A stretch of DNA of 28,674 bases from a virus. Under the pieces are notes generated by a model. It ran no database searches. It had not been told where the DNA came from and worked only from the letters and a program-made list of their open reading frames with translations. Below are positions 24,283-28,674 of this stretch, piece after piece (position 1 is the first letter of the stretch; every line of letters begins with the position of its first letter). Both the position numbers and the translations under genes were made by a program. The stretch is taken from IMG/VR virus record IMGVR_UViG_3300049027_000046, positions 1-28,674 of that record; one strand, written 5' to 3'.

Positions 24283-24738
24283 ATGGCACAGACGTACGAT
24301 ACCGCCGCTGACCGCAGGGTGCTGCTCGATAATGAGCCGTTGAACCTGCGCACCTTCGAGCTGGTGTTGGTGGACGCCAACATGCTCGCAACCAAGCGTG
24401 TCGATTTCGACCGCACGCACGAAACCGTTGCCGATGTAATCGGCGGCGATGACTTCGCGCTGAATGCTGTGCGCATCGCGCTGCGTACGCAGCTGATTCG
24501 CCGGCCGCTGGATCCCGCCGACATGGCGCCGAAGATCCTGCAATTCTTTGCAGTGGATCCGAACAACAACGCGCTGGTTGACCGGCGCAACCACGGCATC
24601 CTCATCGAGAAGGTTGGGCAGGGTGAGGATATCGAAGAGTGGCTGTTGGTGCTGCTCAATCCGGATGAAGTGTGGAACATCGCGCACGGCGATGGCTTCT
24701 CCATGGAAGTGCAGACGGAAGATCAGGCAGCGAAGTAA
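24283..24738 (+). CDS. unknown protein with coat-like codon use
   Basis: 151 residues from ATG 24283; GTGAGG at 24271-24276 is the ribosome site, and the in-frame GTG 24271 is therefore unlikely to be the start. The sequence is balanced and globular: DRRVLLDNEPLNLRTFELVLVD, FALNAVRIALRTQLIRRPLD, ILQFFAVDPNNNALVDRRNHG, EEWLLVLLNPDEVW. I do not recognise the family. Codon use is dominated by CTG, AAC, ATC and ACC, like the coat gene and unlike the neighbours, which suggests high expression. It stands apart from the coupled cluster before it, with 20 nt of its own leader. An abundant virion component or assembly factor is possible. Confidence 0.7.
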   Translation: MAQTYDTAADRRVLLDNEPLNLRTFELVLVDANMLATKRVDFDRTHETVADVIGGDDFALNAVRIALRTQLIRRPLDPADMAPKILQFFAVDPNNNALVDRRNHGILIEKVGQGEDIEEWLLVLLNPDEVWNIAHGDGFSMEVQTEDQAAK

Positions 24739-24739
24739 C

Positions 24740-24754
24740 CGCGCTCGCAGCGCG
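24740..24754 (+). other. short GC inverted repeat after the preceding stop codon
   Basis: CGCGCT and AGCGCG pair around a CGC loop, directly after the stop at 24736-24738. There is no T run, so it is at best a weak terminator or an mRNA-stabilising hairpin. The remaining gap to 24803 (GTTAACCACGAAACATTAACG) is AT-richer but shows no convincing promoter. Confidence 0.4.
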
Positions 24755-24803
24755 CAGCACTGAGTGTTAACCACGAAACATTAACGCCAGCCGGGAGTGA
24801 CTG

Positions 24804-25025
24804 ATGGCGAAGAAAAAGAAGGAAGAGGATGAGCGCCGCTTGTCGGTGGATGAGCAGCGCGCGCAGGATGAGGCAGACGGCGAAGCGGATGACGGCCGCA
24901 TCATCCTGACCAACGATTCCGGTGAGATCAAAAAGGTCGCGCCGGAAGAGTGGGAAAACGAAGAGCGTCAGGCTGAGCTCTTGCGGGATGGCTGGAAGGA
25001 AATGGGGCTAGACCAAGTTGACTAG
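24804..25025 (+). CDS. small charged protein, unknown
   Basis: 73 residues, ATG 24804 with GGGAGTGA at 24793-24800. Very charged: a Lys/Glu start (AKKKKEEDERR), an acidic stretch (DEADGEADDG), then a small segment with RIILTNDSGEIKKVAPEEW and a helix (ENEERQAELLRDGWKEM). The last part could fold alone; the first is probably disordered. It is the last plus-strand gene before the convergent terminator. No family was recognised. Confidence 0.68.
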   Translation: MAKKKKEEDERRLSVDEQRAQDEADGEADDGRIILTNDSGEIKKVAPEEWENEERQAELLRDGWKEMGLDQVD

Positions 25026-25037
25026 CTCGAAGTGAAG

Positions 25038-25073
25038 AGCGCCGCGGCAATCCCCCTTGCCGCGGCGCTTCTC
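25038..25073 (+). terminator. intrinsic terminator between convergent operons
   Basis: AGCGCCGCGGCAA at 25038-25050 pairs perfectly with TTGCCGCGGCGCT at 25057-25069 (13 bp) around the loop TCCCCC. On the plus strand it is followed by TCTCATTTA, moderately T-rich. It lies 12 nt after the last plus-strand stop and 6 nt beyond the last minus-strand stop (TAA at 25076-25078), so it may stop transcription from both sides, more efficiently for the plus strand. Confidence 0.85.
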
Positions 25074-25075
25074 AT

Positions 25076-25579
25076 TTACTGCAGGATCCAGTAACCGTAC
25101 ACGCAGCGCCGCCGAACCGCGATGATCGGATTGCGCTTGGTTTTTGGATCATATGGACCGTGCTCGGTTATCTCGCGCTGGGGATCATAGGTATCGTGCA
25201 CCACGCCGTTAATGACCGCCGTATAATGTCGTGAGACAGCGACAACCAGCCGCCCCATAGGCAGCTCGCCATCATGCAAGTGTACGGTGCAGCCACTTCC
25301 GATTTGCATCGTGGGAACCCATGTGAATCCGAGCGACCGCATGTAATCCTTAAACCATTTGCGGCCGGTGTTGATGCCGGCGCTCGCAGTGCGCCTGCCG
25401 GCTGTGCTCTTCTTACTGTGCTTCGTGATGCGCTGCCGCGCGTTGCCCATTGCCAGCGCATCGTAGATCTCGCCGTACGGCCGGCCGCTCGCGATTGCAA
25501 TGGCGCGGGCTACACAGTCGCCGGCTCTGCTCTGATATCCCGCGGCGCGACGGCCGCCATCATCCTGAATGAATTTCAT
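25076..25579 (-). CDS. papain-fold (C39-like) cysteine peptidase-like phage protein
   Basis: 167 residues, start ATG at 25579, 2 nt after the upstream gene's stop. A catalytic Cys is at residue 22 in GDCVARAIAIASGRPYGEIYDAL, the Cys-helix signature of papain-like folds; the His is at 118 in SRHYTAVINGVVHDTYDP, with D129 or D132 as the third residue. Cys, His and Asp are thus all present in the right order. Small phage proteins of this pattern are widespread, with no known substrate. Between them (48-70) is a basic insert with many Lys, Arg and Ser that may be a flexible loop. The gene pairs with the 77-residue gene behind its own promoter, a setting that suggests early action on host proteins, but proteolysis is unproven. 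Confidence 0.72.
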   Translation of the reverse strand: MKFIQDDGGRRAAGYQSRAGDCVARAIAIASGRPYGEIYDALAMGNARQRITKHSKKSTAGRRTASAGINTGRKWFKDYMRSLGFTWVPTMQIGSGCTVHLHDGELPMGRLVVAVSRHYTAVINGVVHDTYDPQREITEHGPYDPKTKRNPIIAVRRRCVYGYWILQ

Positions 25580-25581
25580 GG

Positions 25582-25815
25582 TTACGCCTGCACGCTGAAG
25601 AAATTGCCAAGCAGGGTAGCCTGATCATACCCCGCCATCACGCCGGCATCCTGCATGCGCTTCCACATGCGATCATCCACCACGTACCACGTTTCGCGTT
25701 GGTGTTTGAGATCTGAGTTAGGATTCCGAACAGCGATGATTGGTGCGTTGTTGCGGGTGCGAGTCCAGCGGGCTTCGAGTCCTGCGCTGCGCATCGTGGC
25801 TACGTTGTATTTCAT
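25582..25815 (-). CDS. small basic protein, first gene behind a strong minus-strand promoter
   Basis: 77 residues, start ATG at 25815 with AAAGGA (minus strand, 25826-25821) 5 nt before. The sequence MKYNVATMRSAGLEARWTRTRNNAPIIAVRNP followed by ETWYVVDDRMWKRMQDAGVMAGY looks like a compact alpha/beta domain with several Arg and Trp residues. I do not recognise a family; such small proteins with WYVVD and a helix after it are common in early phage regions. It is co-transcribed with the papain-like protein, which starts 2 nt after its stop, and is the gene nearest the promoter. Confidence 0.75.
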   Translation of the reverse strand: MKYNVATMRSAGLEARWTRTRNNAPIIAVRNPNSDLKHQRETWYVVDDRMWKRMQDAGVMAGYDQATLLGNFFSVQA

Positions 25816-25864
25816 GTGTCATCCTTTGTTTGTCGGCACTGCGTTGTGCAGTCCGTACAATTAT

Positions 25865-25893
25865 AATATAACACATGGTGGCTAAAATGTCAA
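25865..25893 (-). promoter_or_regulatory. near-consensus sigma-70 promoter for the 77-residue and papain-like genes
   Basis: On the minus strand, TTGACA (25893-25888) is a perfect -35 box, followed by a 17-nt spacer and TATATT (25870-25865), five of six -10 bases. An AT-rich run with a second TATAAT lies just downstream. The start would fall near 25857, giving a leader of about 40 nt before ATG 25815. This is the only strong promoter seen in the window. Confidence 0.82.
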
Positions 25894-25898
25894 GTACC

Positions 25899-25913
25899 TG
25901 TTGTCACACAACA
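25899..25913. promoter_or_regulatory. palindrome abutting the -35 box, possible operator
   Basis: TGTTGT-CAC-ACAACA is a perfect inverted repeat with a 3-nt centre, 5 nt upstream of the -35 box of the minus-strand promoter and 2 nt beyond the stop of the previous minus-strand gene. The spacing fits a repressor or activator site. A stem this short without a T run is a poor terminator. Confidence 0.45.
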
Positions 25914-25915
25914 AC

Positions 25916-26122
25916 TTACGGCACTTCGAGTTTGCCAACAATTTCGGAAATTTGCTCTTTGGTCAGCTCTAGCCACGCACTATCAATGGCGGTGTGTTGC
26001 AGGAACAGGTCACGTGCGACGTTAACATCGCCGGTAAGATCAACGCACGCCGGCCACAGCAATTCCAGATCTGCGGCGCGGCGCTTTTCGTTGAGTGCTC
26101 TAACTGCTTTGTCGAAGTGCAT
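25916..26122 (-). CDS. small acidic helical protein, unknown
   Basis: 68 residues from ATG at 26122, which shares one base with the thyX stop (TGATG); a TTG one codon upstream is the other possible start. The sequence is helical: FDKAVRALNEKRRAADLELLW, DVNVARDLFLQH, SAWLELTKEQISEIVGKL. No family was recognised. It is the last gene of the right-hand minus-strand cluster and ends right at the palindrome in front of the next promoter. The translational coupling to thyX supports that it is real. Confidence 0.68.
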   Translation of the reverse strand: MHFDKAVRALNEKRRAADLELLWPACVDLTGDVNVARDLFLQHTAIDSAWLELTKEQISEIVGKLEVP

Positions 26123-26904
26123 CAAACTTTGCGGAATTCAGTACGGTACTCGAAGATCCCATTGATGTTTTCAACGGTGTAGTCATCGAAGTACAGCGGC
26201 GCGTATTCACGCACAGCTCGAACAATCTCAGCGCCCAGCCGGCGTATCTCTTCCTCTGCTACCCGCTCGGTGCGCATCTCGATAACATGACGCCACGTAC
26301 GCAGGTTGCCAGTCCACGTGCCGCGGGTTTCGAGCCCATGGGGAAGGATGTTGCGCGCCTTGCCACGTGCCCACTTCCTGAGCTCGACGCCTTCTAGCCC
26401 ACGTGGGTTGAGCTCCATCAGCGTTTCCACTTCCGCATGGTACTGGCGGACCGCCTGTTTGGCGCAGGCGAGATGGCTGGTTAACAGACCGTATTCCTTC
26501 GTGCTCAGCAACGCCGGCTCTTTTTGCTTTTTCTCGTACAGCATCGCGTAATACGGTTCGAGCACAATACTGCAATCCTCTTCGGCCGTGTAACGCGTGC
26601 TGCGCTGCGAGATGGCTAGATGCCGGTGCCGGTTGAGCTCCAACGACAGCGCTCGCGTGATGCCGGTAATGAAGAGGCTGCAGCTTACGTGTTCGAGCAC
26701 GCTGCCGTGCCGGGTTTGGATGATCTGCTTTTGATTCGCTTCATTGCTGCGCCCACTTTCGCCGTAGCTGTCGTAACAACCCTTGGCTGCGAATGAGCTG
26801 GTTTTTGTGGCATCATCGCCATCAGCCGGGATCTTGAAAACAGAATGCCCGCGGAATTGTGTGGCGGCGATGATCTCAACCGTTGGGCTTGTTATCACGT
26901 TCAC
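26122..26904 (-). CDS. thyX: flavin-dependent thymidylate synthase
   Basis: 260 residues from GTG at 26904, selected because GGGAG lies 10 nt before; GTG at 26898 is the other option and no ATG is available. The ThyX signature RHRx7S is exact: RHRHLAISQRS at residues 92-102. Also present are the substrate/FAD-binding stretch RHGSVLEHVSCSLFITGITRA (66-84 region) and the C-terminal NLRTWRHVIEMRTE with EEEIRRLGAEIV. The enzyme makes dTMP from dUMP with methylene-tetrahydrofolate, FAD and NADPH, supplying thymidylate for phage replication. Length fits the family. It overlaps the DUF3310 gene by 29 nt upstream and the 68-residue gene by one base downstream, so it belongs to one minus-strand operon. 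Confidence 0.95.
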   Translation of the reverse strand: MNVITSPTVEIIAATQFRGHSVFKIPADGDDATKTSSFAAKGCYDSYGESGRSNEANQKQIIQTRHGSVLEHVSCSLFITGITRALSLELNRHRHLAISQRSTRYTAEEDCSIVLEPYYAMLYEKKQKEPALLSTKEYGLLTSHLACAKQAVRQYHAEVETLMELNPRGLEGVELRKWARGKARNILPHGLETRGTWTGNLRTWRHVIEMRTERVAEEEIRRLGAEIVRAVREYAPLYFDDYTVENINGIFEYRTEFRKV

Positions 26905-27115
26905 GGTTTTGGATCTCCCGGTTTAAGTACCACGCGCCCTTTTTCAGATCTTCGAGCGGTGTTCCCTTATGGTCGCAACGCAAAATGTATTTCACAGCGT
27001 TGCCAAGATTGAAGCCGAGTTTGTGCGCTTCGATGATCTTGATGGCTTCGTATGGGTTATCAGCCCCGCCGTAGTGGGCGGGGTGATTAACCATTTCCTT
27101 TTTCTCTTCAGGCAT
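26876..27115 (-). CDS. DUF3310 family protein
   Basis: 79 residues, start ATG at 27115, one base after the stop of the upstream gene (TAAcATG). It has the family pattern: VNHPAHYGG near the start, YEAIKIIEAHKLGFNLGNAVKYILRC and LEDLKKGAWYLNREI. DUF3310 proteins are common in phages and are sometimes labelled nucleotide kinases, after T7 gp1.7, which affects dTMP metabolism. Next to thyX, a role in thymidylate handling is plausible, though the activity is not shown by any motif. The long overlap (29 nt) with thyX suggests coupled synthesis. Confidence 0.88.
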   Translation of the reverse strand: MPEEKKEMVNHPAHYGGADNPYEAIKIIEAHKLGFNLGNAVKYILRCDHKGTPLEDLKKGAWYLNREIQNRERDNKPNG

Positions 27116-27116
27116 G

Positions 27117-28157
27117 TTAATTCGGCTTTGCCTGTGCCGGCGTTTCGGTCTGCAGCTTCACATCATCAATGGTTTGCCGCAAACCTTTGCGCTCAACCTG
27201 CCGCTCGAACGAAGAGAGATCCACACCAACCATGCTTGCGCGGTGATAGATGTAATGTTCCCACCAATCGAGCCGCTGCGTATCCGGATGCGCGGTCAGG
27301 TTCTTTAGCCGCACATCGTACTTCTCTTCCGTAGTGTGACCGTCCCACGGCTTTTCGTACGCCGGCAAATGCTCGAACAGCTTTGCCTGAGTGTCGTGGT
27401 AGTGCCAGCTGACCTGACCGGTGGGCAGATCGATGTAAACGCAGCCGAACCATTCAGGATCCCAGCCTTCGATTTCCGTCCGTGCGATGCCGGCCGGGAA
27501 TAGCTTGGTGAGCGCGAGCACAACCAAGTTACGCTCGAAGTACGCAACATCCTTTTGATGCAACGCGCGTTCGAGCTCAGTGGGAACAGCCGGATCAATG
27601 TCGTACCACGTCTTGCCGCCATCGTTGGAGAAACACGATGACTTGCGGCGGCTCTGCCATACCGGGCGCTGATCCGGTGGGGCGTGCTCGCTCACTTCCA
27701 TCCATTCTTCCGGATCCGAAGTCAGCGGGGTGAGCACGTTGTAATGTGCCAGCTTGTCGAACAGATCCAGCGTCATCATTGCAGATTCGCCGGAATGGCC
27801 CTGCGCAGCGAAGTGATGCATCAGCTCTACAACAGCTTCAGCGATCATACCGCCGTAGTCAGCATCTGCATCGAACAGCCCGGCGCGCTGCAGCTCGCTG
27901 CGAGCATGGCGGACTAGGTTCGAGTCGCTTCCATCTTCGCGATGTTCCGGTGCGCGCAGGATCTCAACGTTGATCTCTTCGAGCACATCCATCGGCACAT
28001 GCGAAAGGATGAGATGCATTGCGCGGCCGCGGTCTGAAATGTCGGCAACTGCAGCGGTCAACCTGCTCTGCAGCTCTGCGCGCTGTTGCATCACTTCCGT
28101 AATGCCAACTTCTACGTTGGCGCCGGCTGCCTGTGGCAGCTCATCGTTGTTATGCAT
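27117..28157 (-). CDS. conserved phage protein, apparently two domains fused
   Basis: 346 residues, start ATG at 28157 with AGGCGGGG before it, overlapping the upstream gene by 8 nt. After a helical N-terminus (1-95), residues about 100-190 read like a small phage protein seen elsewhere: GGMIAEAVVELMHHFAAQGHSGESA, LTPLTSDPEEWMEVS, and WQSRRKSSCFSNDGGKTWYDID. The C-terminal part (about 195-325) reads like a second one: FERNLVVLALTKLFPAGI, EWFGCVYIDLPTGQVSWHYH, and WDGHTTEEKYDVR. I recall both kinds as conserved hypothetical phage proteins with no known function. No catalytic motif is clear. The order in the operon suggests an early metabolic or regulatory role. Confidence 0.75.
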   Translation of the reverse strand: MHNNDELPQAAGANVEVGITEVMQQRAELQSRLTAAVADISDRGRAMHLILSHVPMDVLEEINVEILRAPEHREDGSDSNLVRHARSELQRAGLFDADADYGGMIAEAVVELMHHFAAQGHSGESAMMTLDLFDKLAHYNVLTPLTSDPEEWMEVSEHAPPDQRPVWQSRRKSSCFSNDGGKTWYDIDPAVPTELERALHQKDVAYFERNLVVLALTKLFPAGIARTEIEGWDPEWFGCVYIDLPTGQVSWHYHDTQAKLFEHLPAYEKPWDGHTTEEKYDVRLKNLTAHPDTQRLDWWEHYIYHRASMVGVDLSSFERQVERKGLRQTIDDVKLQTETPAQAKPN

Positions 28158-28482
28158 CGCCCCGCCTGATTTGATGTACGTAATTCGCGCTGATGCCGTA
28201 CTGCTCAGCGATGTCAGCGTAGTGGGCTTTGCTGCGTCGGATGTTGTCGCGATCCTTAGCCGTCAGCTTCCGGTTATGATCTTTCCCATCCCACTTTTTG
28301 TCCCGCCACGCTCGCGCAGCTTCGAGCGCTTTTTGCTTGCCCCCGAATTCGCTATCAGCGAAAAACTTGGGCGTGTAACCGAGCACGCGGACCCGCCATG
28401 ATCCGTGCACTCGGCTGATGCGCGCGTTCGCGCTCCCCTTCGGCTTGGCCTTGGGCTTCGCCTTCTTTTTCTTCGCAACCAT
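28150..28482 (-). CDS. AP2-like DNA-binding protein with C-terminal HTH
   Basis: 110 residues, start ATG at 28482, one base after the upstream stop (TAAcATG). After a Lys/Pro-rich basic tail (1-18), residues 22-62 resemble an AP2/integrase-type DNA-binding domain: RISRVHGSWRVRVLGYTPKFF, then GGKQKALEAARAWRDKKW. Residues 75-107 form a helix-turn-helix of resolvase or sigma-region type (HYADIAEQYGISANYVHQIRRG). AP2-like domains in phages often accompany HNH homing endonucleases; no nuclease motif is present here, so this could be a remnant or a free-standing regulator. It overlaps the next gene by 8 nt. Confidence 0.75.
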   Translation of the reverse strand: MVAKKKKAKPKAKPKGSANARISRVHGSWRVRVLGYTPKFFADSEFGGKQKALEAARAWRDKKWDGKDHNRKLTAKDRDNIRRSKAHYADIAEQYGISANYVHQIRRGDA

Positions 28483-28483
28483 G

Positions 28484-28674
28484 TTACGCCGGCCCTTCCC
28501 GCATGCTGTTGGCGATGGCGGTGAGAGCTGCAGCGACTGCCACAGGCGGCAGCCCGGTCAGCTCGATCTTGATGCCCCCGCCGAAGTACCCATCCAGCGA
28601 CCCCGCCCGAACGGCCGCGCTGGCGGGCTCGCTACGGGCCGCGGATCCGGACCCCTGCTCTGCAGCGTCGGATG
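28484..28674 (-). CDS. 3' end of a minus-strand gene (partial)
   Basis: The minus-strand frame that ends with TAA at 28486-28484 is open to the window edge, giving about 63 residues: an Ala/Ser/Gly-rich stretch, then LDGYFGGGIKIELTGLPPVA and a helical end AAALTAIANSMREGPA. The stop lies one base before the next ATG (TAAcATG), exactly like other junctions of this operon, so the gene is probably real. No family is recognisable from this fragment. Confidence 0.6.
   Translation of the reverse strand, partial: SDAAEQGSGSAARSEPASAAVRAGSLDGYFGGGIKIELTGLPPVAVAAALTAIANSMREGPA

Noticed and set aside
27970-28401. 143-residue plus-strand open frame opposite the minus-strand AP2-like gene
   Set aside because: Antisense to two genes with clear coupled junctions; rich in Ser, Arg and Pro without motif.
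1-28674. tRNA genes, CRISPR array, integrase, transposase or att site
   Set aside because: No cloverleaf with a CCA-type end, no regular repeat-spacer series, no recombinase motif and no long terminal duplication were found on reading both strands.

Overview
This window is most likely a segment of a tailed, short-tailed (podovirus-type, P22-like) bacteriophage genome, moderately GC-rich. The plus strand carries a morphogenesis block in the P22 order: large terminase, portal, scaffold, coat, gp4-like tail factor, gp10-like tail-plug protein, fibre/needle-type proteins, then glycine/alanine-rich ejection proteins. Genes are packed with ATGA, TGATG, TAATG or GTGA junctions. No tRNA, CRISPR array, insertion sequence, integrase or repressor is visible, so lifestyle and host cannot be decided here; the gene content fits a phage of a Gram-negative (proteobacterial) host.

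Layout. (1) 1-3291, plus: a small-terminase-like protein, a small protein resembling the Acb2/Tad1 'hook' family (cyclic-nucleotide sponges that block CBASS/Thoeris), then a lysis cassette (two small membrane proteins, a membrane-anchored coiled-coil protein resembling an i-spanin, an SH3-amidase endolysin), a tiny Lys/Gly-rich protein and a proteasome/HslV-like Ntn-hydrolase. (2) 3288-9299, plus: terminase, portal, scaffold and coat, closed by a strong intrinsic terminator. (3) 9366-18671, plus: head-tail and adsorption genes. Here the gp10-like protein is unusual: its N-terminal part stands alone and contains a foreign domain, a 966-residue Fn3/LamG-type fibre protein follows, and two separate downstream genes each carry a homologous copy of the gp10 C-terminal part. 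(4) 18737-25025, plus: a membrane coiled-coil protein, ejection proteins and three small unknown proteins. (5) 25038-25073: a hairpin terminator lying between convergent transcription units. (6) 25076-28674, minus: accessory/early-type genes: a papain-fold cysteine protein and a 77-residue partner behind their own near-consensus sigma-70 promoter, a 68-residue unknown, a flavin-dependent thymidylate synthase (ThyX), a DUF3310 protein, a two-domain conserved phage protein, an AP2-like/HTH DNA-binding protein, and the end of another gene.

How it works together: the plus-strand genes build the particle, package DNA, form the short tail and lyse the cell; the minus-strand genes look like nucleotide metabolism and host-interaction functions. 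The points most worth following are the split and duplicated gp10 module, the Acb2-like candidate anti-defence gene, the phage proteasome-like hydrolase, and a genome-wide absence of CTCGAG despite abundant GAGCTC. All assignments come from reading motifs by eye; no database search was run.
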